Assembly: GCF_003459245.1 (NCBI RefSeq) | Contig: NZ_QRVG01000017.1 | Location: 1-45,204 of the forward strand | Length of the DNA stretch: 45,204 bases | Origin: Collinsella sp. AF23-2 | Lineage (GTDB): Bacteria > Actinomycetota > Coriobacteriia > Coriobacteriales > Coriobacteriaceae | Direction of reading: 5' to 3' | Shown here: positions 12,627 through 20,260 of the stretch, one piece after another | Position numbering within the stretch: position 1 is the stretch's first letter | How the letters are laid out: the number at the start of each line of letters is the position of its first letter | The notes under the pieces: generated by a model | Told to the model about the DNA's origin: nothing | Database searches by the model: none | What the model saw: only the letters and a program-made list of their open reading frames with translations | Translations under genes and position numbers: made by a program

Positions 12627-13637
12627 CTATTTTGAGTTCTTGATGCGGCGTGTGGCAGTGGCGGTTATTCCGAGGCCTGCGGCGGCGATTGCTGCGAGTG
12701 CGATTGCGCTCGGCGCTGCGTCTCCCGTGTTCGCGAGCTTGCCGGCGGTCGTATCTGCTTGCTTGCCGCTGCTCGAGTTCGCTTGCTTGGTGGAGCTTGG
12801 TAGGGCGTCTTTGCCGGTTGCAGGTGAGGCAACGGGCGGTGTCGCCTCGGCGGGTTGCGTTGAGCCGGAGGGAGGCACTGTCTCGGCGGGTTTCGTTATC
12901 TCGGGCGAGACGGCCTTGTCTGCCGCGGCCTTAGCCTCTTCGTATGCCTTGCAGGCGTCGTCATAGGCCGCTTGCGCCTTTTCCAAATCGCCGAGGAGCG
13001 CATCTCGCTTGGCTACGTCCTCGTCGATGTGGGCTTTGGCTTCCTCCGCCTCACTTTCGAAATACTGAACCTGTTTTTCCTGGCTTTCGAGCCGGCGTTG
13101 GTAGGAGTGAAGATCATCTTCACAAGATTTCTCTCGCCTTTCTGCCGACATGATCTCACTTCGCAACTGCTTAATATGCTCTTTAATAGTTATGCTGGGC
13201 TCCTCGTCGCCGAGTGCTTCAAGTGCCTTTAATTCTGCCTGAAGGCCGCTTGTCCGGTTGTGGGCCTCATCGTATTTGGCTTGGGCTGCATCGACGTTCG
13301 CTTGCATGGCGGGAAGGCGTTCCCTCCGTTTGGCGGCTTCCGTCACCACCATGTCGTAGATCTCTTGAAAAGCGGCAATGTCATCATCGATTGCCGCAAG
13401 TTTCTCGGGACTTGCGGCAACTTTTGCGGCCTCGAGGTTTTTGAGCGCTTCCTGCATGGCTGCATACGCTTTTTCTTTTGCGGCGGTCGCATCTTCCGTC
13501 TGCAAGGCAACTGCACCGGTGGGGGAACTGGTTTCTGCCGCGATCGCCGTTGCGGGGGCGATTCCCGCGACAAGTGCCGCGGAAAGGGCGATGCCCACGG
13601 TTGCTCGTCTTGCTCTTCTTGCGAGAATGTCGTTCAT
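12627..13637 (-). CDS. coiled-coil cell-wall surface protein with LANTG sortase signal, copy 1
   Basis: A 336-residue exported wall protein. Residues 1-35 form a signal peptide (basic MNDILARRARR, hydrophobic core, cleavage near AIAAE). Residues about 50-235 are Ala/Glu/Lys-rich heptads predicted to form long coiled coils. A Pro/Ser/Thr/Gln linker follows (about 240-300), then LANTGD, a hydrophobic helix and RRIKNSK, a typical sortase sorting signal with Ala in the usual Pro position. The start is ATG 13637, preceded by GAGGTG. It has its own promoter and terminator and is the intact member of a tandem pair. The binding partner is unknown; a stalk or adhesin role is inference from architecture. 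Confidence 0.85.
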   Translation of the reverse strand: MNDILARRARRATVGIALSAALVAGIAPATAIAAETSSPTGAVALQTEDATAAKEKAYAAMQEALKNLEAAKVAASPEKLAAIDDDIAAFQEIYDMVVTEAAKRRERLPAMQANVDAAQAKYDEAHNRTSGLQAELKALEALGDEEPSITIKEHIKQLRSEIMSAERREKSCEDDLHSYQRRLESQEKQVQYFESEAEEAKAHIDEDVAKRDALLGDLEKAQAAYDDACKAYEEAKAAADKAVSPEITKPAETVPPSGSTQPAEATPPVASPATGKDALPSSTKQANSSSGKQADTTAGKLANTGDAAPSAIALAAIAAAGLGITATATRRIKNSK

Positions 13638-13687
13638 CTCGGCACCTCATTTCAAGGGTTGGCGACTCAGCTGGTAGCACTACTGTA

Positions 13688-13693
13688 AGTATA
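13688..13693 (-). promoter_or_regulatory. extended -10 promoter of coiled-coil surface gene, copy 1
   Basis: On the minus strand TGGTATACT gives an extended -10 box (TG-N-TATACT) with no clear -35. The surrounding 33 bases are conserved upstream of copy 2. Transcription would start near 13681, leaving about 43 bases of leader. Confidence 0.5.
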
Positions 13694-13850
13694 CCAAGCG
13701 ATTGGCGCGCCGCTGACCGGGCGTGCGCGTATACCCCTTGATTAACAGCCATTAAATCTATCCCTTAAGGAATGCGGCTTGCTAGTGTTGTCTGGGCATT
13801 GATGGCTGCGTGGTTCAAGAGACGGCGGCATTACCATCTGTTTTTCAAGT

Positions 13851-13893
13851 AAAGAGGTCCGTTTCCCTGGGTTGGGGAAACGGACCTCTTTTT
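13851..13893. terminator. bidirectional terminator hairpin, downstream of coiled-coil copy 2
   Basis: The stem AAAGAGGTCCGTTTCCC / GGGAAACGGACCTCTTT is repeated from 12542-12583 with only loop changes, followed by T5 on the plus strand. It lies about 44 bases past the stop of the minus-strand gene ending at 13937. Confidence 0.8.
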
Positions 13894-13936
13894 GTCTCTG
13901 GGTTTGTGGATTGGCGAAGGTAGTATGCTCTGGCGG

Positions 13937-14972
13937 CTATTTTGAGTTCCTGATGCGGCGTGTGGCCGTGGCGGTTATTCCGAGGCCTGCGGCGGCGATT
14001 GCTGCGAGTGCGATTGCGCTCGGCGCTGTGTCGCCCGTGTTCGCAAGCTTGCCGACGGTCGTATCTGCTTGCTTGCCGCTGCTCGAGTTCGCCTGCTTGG
14101 TGGAGCTTGGCGGGGTATTTTTGCCGGTCGCGGACGAGCCGGTGGGCTGTGTCGCCTCGGCCGGTTGCGCCGAGTTGGAGGGAGGCGTCGTCTCGGTCGG
14201 TTGCGTTATCTCGGGCGAGGTGGCCTTGTCTGCCGCGGCCTTTGCCTCTTCGTATGCCTTGCAGGCGTCGTCATAGGCCGTTTGCGCTTTTTTCAAATTG
14301 TCGAGGAGCGCATCTCGCCAGGCTATGAACTGGTCGGTATGGGCTTTATACTTCTCTGCAGCACGTTCACAGTCATTAACTTGTCTTTCCTGCCTTTTGA
14401 GGCCGTCGTGGCGCTCGCGGAGCCCTGTTTTGCAAGAGTCTTCTTGCGCTTTTGCCGTTACGATTTCACTGCGCAACTGCTTTATTTGCTGTTTAGTAGT
14501 TTCGACAAGCTCCTCGTCGCCGAGTGCTTCGAGTGCCTTAAGCGCCTCAAGTTTCTTGTCTAATTTTGCCTGGAGCTCGCTTACCCGGTTGATGGCCTCG
14601 TCGTATTTGGCTTGGGCTGCATCGACGTTCGCTTGCATGGCGGGAAGGGGTTCCCTCCGTTTGGCGGCTTCCGTCACCACCATGTCGTAGATCTCTTGAA
14701 AAGCGGCAATGTCATCATCGATTTTCGCAAGTTTCTCGGGGCTTGCGGCGTCTTTTGCGGCCTCGAGGGTTTTGAGCGCTTCCTGCATGGCTGCATACGC
14801 TTTTTCTTTAGCGGCGGTCGCATCTTCCGTCTGCAAGGCAACTGCACCGGTGGGGGAACTGGTTTCTGCCGCGATCGCCGTTACGGGGGGGGGCGATTCG
14901 CGCGGCAAGTGCCGCGGAAAGGGCGATGCCCACAGTTGCTCGTCTTGCTCTTCTTGCGAGAATGTCGTTCAT
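13937..14972 (-). CDS. coiled-coil cell-wall surface protein, copy 2, out of frame at a poly-C tract (probably phase-off)
   Basis: Paralogue of the gene at 12627-13637. ATG 14972 with GAGGTG upstream starts the same signal peptide (MNDILARRARRATVGIALS), but at 14885-14893 the coding strand has nine C where copy 1 has five, so the reading frame leaves the body. With eight C (or five, or eleven) the frame would run through ARIAPPVTAIAAETSS into the coiled coil, giving about 344 residues. The body is otherwise intact: heptads, Pro/Ser/Thr linker, LANTGD, hydrophobic helix and basic tail. An intact body behind a long homopolymer suggests a reversible switch rather than decay, though an assembly error in the run cannot be excluded. 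Confidence 0.75.
14885..14893 (-). repeat. nine-base poly-C (poly-G on plus) tract, candidate phase-variation switch
   Basis: Nine consecutive G on the plus strand inside the signal-peptide region of a sortase substrate. The paralogue has GCGGGGGCG at the same site. Loss of one base restores the frame. Runs of this length are prone to slipped-strand mispairing in bacteria. Confidence 0.75.
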
Positions 14973-15022
14973 CTCGGCACCTCATTTCAAGGGTCGGCGA
15001 CTAACTTGGTAGCACTACTGTA

Positions 15023-15028
15023 AGTATA
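15023..15028 (-). promoter_or_regulatory. extended -10 promoter of coiled-coil surface gene, copy 2
   Basis: Same TGGTATACT box as copy 1 on the minus strand within a conserved 33-base block, about 50 bases before the ATG at 14972. Its conservation suggests both copies are transcribed alike. Confidence 0.5.
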
Positions 15029-15233
15029 CCAAGCGATTGGTCCGCCGGTGGCCGGGTATGCGCATACACCTCTCCGCTTCTCTGTAACCTTGATTGGCAA
15101 CTTCATCCGAACACTTCCCACTTCTCTGTAAACCGAATTCCACTAGAAATGACGAGCGGCTTACTCATCAGTTGGGGCGACAGTACTATCATGGTTCGAA
15201 TTGAATGTGAATGATGATAGGGAGCGCCTTTTT

Positions 15234-17090
15234 ATGATTGAGCTGCTCAGGCGTTTTGGTGGCAAGTTTCGCCGATATATGGTGATTGGCCCTGCGTGCA
15301 AGCTGATCGAAGTGATCTTTGACCTGCTAACGCCGCTGGTGATTGCCCAGATGATCGATAAGGGCATCGGCGCGCACGATGTGAACGCCGTCGTCCACTA
15401 CGGCATGGTGCTCGCCGCCATGGCCGTGATTGGCATCTCGTTTACGCTCGTCTGCCAAAAGATGGCGGCGCTCACCTCGCAGGGCATGGGTACTGACATT
15501 CGCGGCGCGCTCTACCAGCACATCAACAAGCTGAGCTATGCTGAGCTCGATCGCTTTGGCACGCCGTCGCTCATCACGCGCATCACCAACGACGTCAACC
15601 AGGTGCAGCTCGCCGTGGCGCTGGGCGTGCGTATGCTCATCCGCTGGCCTTTCCTGGCGGTGGGCTCCATGGTCGCGGCCCTCGCTATCGACCTTAAGCT
15701 CGGCATGATTTTTTTGATTTGCACGCCCGCCATCGGCCTGGTGTTTTGGTTTGTCATGGCGCGCTGCATTCCGTACTACAAACAGCTGCAGGCAAAGCTC
15801 GACCGCATCGCGCTCATTTGCCGTGAGGGTCTTTCGGGCGCCCGCGTGGTTCGCGCCTTCGTACGCGAAGATCACGAGCGTGAGCGTTTTGCCCAAGCAG
15901 CCGACGATCAGGCCAATACTGCCATCGCGGTGGGCAAGCTCTCGTCGATCCTTAACCCCGTTACGTTTTTGGTGATGAACCTGGGCGTGTGCGCCATCCT
16001 GTGGGTGGGCGGCATCCAGGTCAACGTGGGCGATCTCACGCAGGGTCAGGTCATGGCGTTTGTGAACTACATGACGCAGACCCTGACCTCCATCGTGTAC
16101 GTCGCCAACCTGGTTGTGGTCTTTACCAAGGCAAGCGCGAGCGCTTCGCGTATCAACGAGGTGCTCAATTGCGAGCCGAGCATCACCGACGAGGACAACC
16201 AGCCGGTTGCGCTGCCCGAGCCGAGCGACCTGGCGGGTGACGCTGTTCCGGTCTCCGCGCTGAGCTTTGACCATGCGAGTTTTTCGTTTGGCACGGGCGC
16301 CGCCAACGCCGTCAATGACGTGACCCTGGAGCTGCCGCTGGGCAAAACGCTCGGCATTATCGGCGGCACGGGCAGCGGCAAGTCCACGCTCGTTTCGCTT
16401 ATCCCGCGCCTGTACGATGCGAGCGCTGGCAGCGTGAGCGTGATGGGCGCCGACGTGCGCACTTGGCCGCTCGACCAGCTGCGCCATGTGGTCGCGACCG
16501 TCCCGCAGCGCGCGTCGCTGGTGAGCGGCACCATCCGCAGCAACCTGACCTGGCGTGACGAGTCAGCGACCGACGATGAGCTCTGGGCGGCGCTCGATAT
16601 GGCGCAGGCCAGCGAATTCGTGCGCAACAAGCCGCAGGGGCTCGATGCCCCGGTCGAGGCGGGCGGTAAGAACTTCAGCGGTGGCCAACGCCAGCGCCTG
16701 ACCATCGCGCGCGCCTTAGTGGGCTCGCCGCAGGTCCTGATCATGGACGACTCCGCCTCGGCACTCGACTTTAAGACCGACGCGGCGCTTCGCCATGCCA
16801 TCCGCGAGCGCAGCGTGCGCGGTGCCGCCGAGGGCGGGCTGCCGCTCACGACGGTCATCGTGAGCCAGCGCGTCTCGACCGTGCGCGATGCCGACATGAT
16901 CTGCGTGCTCGACCACGGATCGGTTGCGGGCCTGGGCACGCATGACGAGCTGTATGCAAGCTGCCAGCTCTATCGCGAGATTTGCCAGTCGCAGCTGCGC
17001 CGCGAGGAGCTCGAGGGCCAGCAGGGGAGCACGGTGCCCGCGTCCGCCCCGACTGCCCCTGCGCCTACTTGCTCAAAGGAGGGTTGCTAG
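15234..17090 (+). CDS. ABC exporter half-transporter, degenerate-site subunit (TM287-like)
   Basis: A 618-residue type IV ABC exporter half: six-helix membrane domain (about 15-310) then a nucleotide-binding domain (about 340-585). Walker A is GGTGSGKST and the signature is FSGGQ, both normal, but Walker B reads VLIMDDSAS with Asp in place of the catalytic Glu, and the H-loop reads VSQRVST with Gln in place of His. That is the pattern of the degenerate-site partner in heterodimeric exporters. The downstream gene starts one base after this stop and supplies the canonical Walker B. The start ATG 15234 has GGGAG about 10 bases upstream; a TTG at 15201 is in frame but lacks a site. Substrate is unknown; drug or lipid export is common in the family. 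Confidence 0.88.
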   Translation: MIELLRRFGGKFRRYMVIGPACKLIEVIFDLLTPLVIAQMIDKGIGAHDVNAVVHYGMVLAAMAVIGISFTLVCQKMAALTSQGMGTDIRGALYQHINKLSYAELDRFGTPSLITRITNDVNQVQLAVALGVRMLIRWPFLAVGSMVAALAIDLKLGMIFLICTPAIGLVFWFVMARCIPYYKQLQAKLDRIALICREGLSGARVVRAFVREDHERERFAQAADDQANTAIAVGKLSSILNPVTFLVMNLGVCAILWVGGIQVNVGDLTQGQVMAFVNYMTQTLTSIVYVANLVVVFTKASASASRINEVLNCEPSITDEDNQPVALPEPSDLAGDAVPVSALSFDHASFSFGTGAANAVNDVTLELPLGKTLGIIGGTGSGKSTLVSLIPRLYDASAGSVSVMGADVRTWPLDQLRHVVATVPQRASLVSGTIRSNLTWRDESATDDELWAALDMAQASEFVRNKPQGLDAPVEAGGKNFSGGQRQRLTIARALVGSPQVLIMDDSASALDFKTDAALRHAIRERSVRGAAEGGLPLTTVIVSQRVSTVRDADMICVLDHGSVAGLGTHDELYASCQLYREICQSQLRREELEGQQGSTVPASAPTAPAPTCSKEGC

Positions 17091-18950
17091 ATGAACCCGT
17101 ATACTTCTTCCGGTTCGGTCGCCACGATGACCGCTAATGTGTCCGGCAACGATAACCTCAACGACCTGGGCGACGGCCCGCGCCAACCCGGTGATCCCGA
17201 GCGCTATCCCGTGGGCGCGGTGACGCGCCGCCTGCTGGGCTATGTTCGCCCGCACCGTATTTCGTTTACGGCGTCGTTTGTGAGCGCCGCCATCTCGGTG
17301 ATCTTGCAACTCTATACGCCCATCCTCATCGGCGAGGGCATCGACCTTATCGTTGCCGCCGGTCAGGTGGACTTCGACGCGCTGCTGCCGCTCGTTACCA
17401 AACTCGCGCTCGTCGTGGTGGGAGCAGCGGCCTTCCAGTGGCTGCAGGGCTACTGCGTCAACCGCCTGTCCTACGAAACGGTGCGCGACATGCGCGTGGA
17501 GGCGAGCGATAAGCTCAGCCGCATGCCGCTCAGTTTTATCGACGGCCATGCCCACGGCGACCTTATGAGTCGCGTGGTCAACGACGTCGACCAGGTCGGC
17601 GACGGTCTGCTGCAGGGCTTTACCCAGCTCTTTACCGGCGTTATCACCATCGTTGGCACGCTCGCGTTTATGCTCTCCATCAACCTGATCATGACGCTCG
17701 TGGTGGTGCTCGTCACGCCGCTTTCCATTTTTGCAGCCGGCGCCATCGCCAAGCTTTCCAACAAGAGCTTTACAGCACAGCAGCGCATCCAAGGGCAGCT
17801 CGGTGGTCATATCGAGGAGTATGTGGGCGAGCAGAAACTTGTCGACGCCTTTGCCTACGGTCCGCACGCTCAGCAGCGCTTCGATGCCCTCAACGCTGAG
17901 CTCTACACCGCGGGTGAGCGCGCGCAGTTTATGGGTTCGCTCTCCAACCCCGGCACGCGCTTTATCAACAACATCATCTATGCCGTGGTCGCTGTGATCG
18001 GCTGCGTGGGCGTGATCACGGGCGTGCCCGCGGCGCTCACGGTGGGCGGCGTGCAGATTTTCCTGTCCTATGCCAACCAGTACACCAAGCCGTTCAACGA
18101 GGTCACCAACGTCATTACGCAAATTCAGACCGCGTACGCCTCGGCGCGCCGCATGTTTGCGCTGCTCGATGCGCGCGAGCAGGAGCCCGACGCGTCGGAC
18201 GCCGTAGAGCTCGCCGCCCCGAAGGGCGAGGTCGCCTTTGAGCATGTGGACTTTAGCTACGTGCCCGACCGCAAACTGCTGCAGGATATCTGCATCGATG
18301 CCAAGCCCGGCATGCGCTTTGCCCTGGTCGGTCCTACGGGCTGTGGCAAGACGACGCTCATCAACCTGCTGCTGCGTTTTTACGATATCGATGCTGGGCG
18401 CATTGTGGTGGACGGGCGCTCGTCGCGTGACTACACGCGCTCGAGCCTGCGCCGTGCCTTTGGCATGGTGCTGCAGGACACCTGGCTGTTCGAGGGCACG
18501 GTGGCGGAGAATATCGCTTACGGTTGCCCCGATGCCACGCGTGAGCAGATTATCGAGGCCGCCAAGCGCGCGCACGCGCACAAGTTTATCGTGCAGCTGC
18601 CAGGCGGCTACGATACGGTCATCGGCGAGGACGGCGGCACGTTTAGCCAAGGTCAAAAACAGCTGCTGTGCATCGCGCGCGTCATGCTCACCGATCCGGC
18701 GATTCTGCTGCTGGACGAGGCGACGTCGAGCATCGATACGCGTACCGAGCTGCAGGTACAGGCGGCATTCGACGAGCTCATGGCCGGTCGCACAAGCTTT
18801 GTCGTGGCGCACCGCCTGTCGACGATCCGCAACGCCGACTGCATTCTGGTCATGCGCGACGGCCAGATTATCGAGCGCGGCACGCACGACGAGCTGCTGG
18901 CGGCAGACGGCTTCTATGCCGAGCTCTACCGCAGCCAGTTTGCCCAGTAA
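17091..18950 (+). CDS. ABC exporter half-transporter, canonical-site subunit (TM288-like)
   Basis: Partner of the gene ending at 17090; ATG follows that stop directly, with AAAGGAGG eight bases upstream. It has 619 residues: an N-terminal extension of about 40 polar residues, six-helix membrane domain, and nucleotide-binding domain with Walker A GPTGCGKTT, Walker B ILLLDEATS (catalytic Glu present) and H-loop AHRLST. The signature is FSQGQ instead of LSGGQ. A changed signature here and a changed Walker B in the partner place both defects in the same composite ATP site, as expected for a TM287/288-like heterodimer with one active site. Confidence 0.9.
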   Translation: MNPYTSSGSVATMTANVSGNDNLNDLGDGPRQPGDPERYPVGAVTRRLLGYVRPHRISFTASFVSAAISVILQLYTPILIGEGIDLIVAAGQVDFDALLPLVTKLALVVVGAAAFQWLQGYCVNRLSYETVRDMRVEASDKLSRMPLSFIDGHAHGDLMSRVVNDVDQVGDGLLQGFTQLFTGVITIVGTLAFMLSINLIMTLVVVLVTPLSIFAAGAIAKLSNKSFTAQQRIQGQLGGHIEEYVGEQKLVDAFAYGPHAQQRFDALNAELYTAGERAQFMGSLSNPGTRFINNIIYAVVAVIGCVGVITGVPAALTVGGVQIFLSYANQYTKPFNEVTNVITQIQTAYASARRMFALLDAREQEPDASDAVELAAPKGEVAFEHVDFSYVPDRKLLQDICIDAKPGMRFALVGPTGCGKTTLINLLLRFYDIDAGRIVVDGRSSRDYTRSSLRRAFGMVLQDTWLFEGTVAENIAYGCPDATREQIIEAAKRAHAHKFIVQLPGGYDTVIGEDGGTFSQGQKQLLCIARVMLTDPAILLLDEATSSIDTRTELQVQAAFDELMAGRTSFVVAHRLSTIRNADCILVMRDGQIIERGTHDELLAADGFYAELYRSQFAQ

Positions 18951-18990
18951 GCACGGTCGTGGGGCAAATTAATCAATCGACAGAAGGTGG

Positions 18991-19018
18991 TTTACATCTG
19001 TCACGTTAGTACTAAGAT
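18991..19018 (+). promoter_or_regulatory. probable promoter of the flavodoxin-like gene
   Basis: TTTACA (18991-18996) and TAAGAT (19013-19018) with a 16-base spacer. A small GACAGA/TCTGTC inverted repeat (about 18979-19002) overlaps the -35 and could be a regulator site. The leader would be about 50 bases. Confidence 0.5.
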
Positions 19019-19077
19019 ATTCATCTAATAAATTGCATTAGTGGCTTTAGTTTTGGGGGAAACGAGGCAACGTGACT

Positions 19078-19629
19078 ATGACGTGCTCTTTGGTGGTTAA
19101 CAGCAAGAGCGGTAATACCAGGATGGTTTCGGGTGCGATCAAGCGCGCTCTGCAGGCTGCGGGCGTTGAGTTTGTCCATGCCGCGGCGTTGAGTGACGAT
19201 GCGGATGCAGATCAGGTTGCGCTCGAGGCGCAGGGGGCCTGCGCGGCCGACATGGTGCTCGTCGGTTTTTGGTGCGACAAGGGCGCGTGCACGCCTTCGG
19301 TCGCGGCGTTGCTCTCCGCCTTGCACGGCAAGCGCGTGTTCCTGTTTGGCACCTGCGGCTTTGGCGCCGACCAGAGCTATTACCAGCAGATTATCGACCG
19401 CGTAGCTTCCAATTTGGCTGGGGATGCCGAGCTTGCGGGCTGGGCGATGTGCCAGGGTAAGATGGGCCCTGCGGTCAAGCAGCGCTACGAGGCCATGCTC
19501 GAGCAAGATCCCGACAACGCCCGCTTTAAGATGCTGCTCGACAACTGGGTTGCCGCGAAGGATCATCCCACCAAGGAAGATATGGATAACATGGCGGCGG
19601 CGGCCAAGAAGGCCGTGCTGGGCGAGTAA
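19078..19629 (+). CDS. flavodoxin-like protein
   Basis: 183 residues from ATG 19078 (GTG 19072 is an in-frame alternative; GAGG lies at 19064-19067). The N-terminal strand and loop LVVNSKSGNTRMV is a flavodoxin phosphate-binding loop of the S-x-x-G-N-T type for FMN. VLVGFWCDKG and LFGTCGFG match the later flavin-contacting strands and loops, and the Cys residues there are common in this flavodoxin subfamily. The C-terminal third is Lys/Ala-rich helix. It is probably a small electron-transfer or redox protein; the partner is unknown. It is monocistronic, with its own promoter and a strong terminator. Confidence 0.8.
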   Translation: MTCSLVVNSKSGNTRMVSGAIKRALQAAGVEFVHAAALSDDADADQVALEAQGACAADMVLVGFWCDKGACTPSVAALLSALHGKRVFLFGTCGFGADQSYYQQIIDRVASNLAGDAELAGWAMCQGKMGPAVKQRYEAMLEQDPDNARFKMLLDNWVAAKDHPTKEDMDNMAAAAKKAVLGE

Positions 19630-19671
19630 CTTCGTCGTTCGCGGTCCTTCGTGCAAAACAATACAAATGTG

Positions 19672-19699
19672 AAAGCCTCGAAATTCTCGAGGCTTTTTT
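19672..19699 (+). terminator. intrinsic terminator of the flavodoxin-like gene
   Basis: AAAGCCTCGA pairs with TCGAGGCTTT, followed by a run of T, 43 bases past the stop codon. Confidence 0.9.
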
Positions 19700-19735
19700 C
19701 TTGACACTCGTGGGCGCAACTGTGGCAAGCGTTTG

Positions 19736-19758
19736 GGGGTGACACTTTCCATCACCCC
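19736..19758. repeat. small GGGGTGA/TCACCCC hairpin
   Basis: A 7-bp stem with a 9-base loop, between the terminator at 19699 and the tandem hairpin array. No function is evident. The bases 19759-19805 around it show nothing recognisable. Confidence 0.4.
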
Positions 19759-19810
19759 GATGACGAGACCGTCCTGGACGACACGCTCTCATGCGTTCGC
19801 TGGATGTATT

Positions 19811-20018
19811 CAGAGTGGGACGGGCTTTCCGGATGGATGGGGATTCGGAAAGTGCGTCCCAGAATTTGCCTTTGGAGTGGGATGCAGTTTCCGGTTGAGG
19901 GCTCTGGCGGAAAATGCGACCCGGAATTTGCGATCAGAGTGGGATGCAGCTTCCCAACGGAGCCACAAGCGGAAACTGCATCCCACTCCGGACGTGAATT
20001 CTGGGACACGGTTTCCGG
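19811..20018. repeat. tandem array of hairpins with an exact 62-bp period (3.3 copies)
   Basis: GGGACGGGCTTTCCG at 19817, GGGATGCAGTTTCCG at 19879, GGGATGCAGCTTCC at 19941 and GGGACACGGTTTCCG at 20003 are each 62 bases apart. The first three pair with CGGAAAGTGCGTCCC, CGGAAAATGCGACCC and GGAAACTGCATCCC inside the same unit, giving three successive 14-15 bp hairpins. The first two linkers contain GAATTTGC; the third linker reads as the reverse complement of that type. No credible reading frame spans the array. Confidence 0.85.
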
Positions 20019-20022
20019 ATGC

Positions 20023-20047
20023 AAAAAAGGCCACAAGACGTGGCCTT
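20023..20047 (-). terminator. intrinsic terminator, distal, for the LtaS-family gene
   Basis: The minus strand has AAGGCCAC/GTGGCCTT with a 5-base loop followed by T6. It lies about 215 bases beyond the stop of the gene ending at 20261, behind a nearer hairpin with the same stem at 20156-20176. Confidence 0.65.
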
Positions 20048-20103
20048 CGACTTATATATGTTCAGCGGATACCCCTATGACAAGCCGCGCTCCAACAACA
20101 TGG

Positions 20104-20233
20104 CGTCTGTCCGGGCGGAGGCATATAAGGTTCATCGCGAGTTCCGCACGCAAAGAAGGCCACTTAATGTGGCCTTCGTCTTGCGCAGGACTGTCCGAGC
20201 AGGGAACCTTATATGCCTCCGCCTGGACAGACG
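20104..20233. repeat. 30-bp inverted repeat enclosing a terminator hairpin
   Basis: Arms 20104-20133 and 20204-20233 pair over 30 bases with one G-U (CGTCTGTCC...TAAGGTTC against GAACCTTATATGCC...). The 70-base centre carries AAGGCCAC/GTGGCCTT (20156-20176), the same stem as at 20027-20047, with a T-rich end on the minus strand. It begins 27 bases after the stop of the LtaS-family gene and probably serves as its terminator. Confidence 0.85.
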
Positions 20234-20260
20234 TTTCAGTTGTGGCTCAGCAGCTAGCAG

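Larger units (their letters stand above)
12475..15070. repeat. tandem duplication of a 1.31-kb unit (terminator, coiled-coil surface gene, promoter)
   Basis: Unit 1 runs about 12475-13737 and unit 2 about 13787-15070. Both open with GTTGTCTGGGCATTGATGG, carry the same terminator hairpin, encode the same kind of protein on the minus strand, and share a promoter segment (CCAATCGCTTGGTATACT on the minus strand). Signal-peptide and C-terminal coding parts are nearly identical, while the middle of the coiled coil has diverged. Confidence 0.85.

Noticed and set aside
19811..20018. CRISPR array
   Set aside because: The 62-bp units are similar throughout with internal hairpins; there are no unique spacers of constant length and no cas genes.
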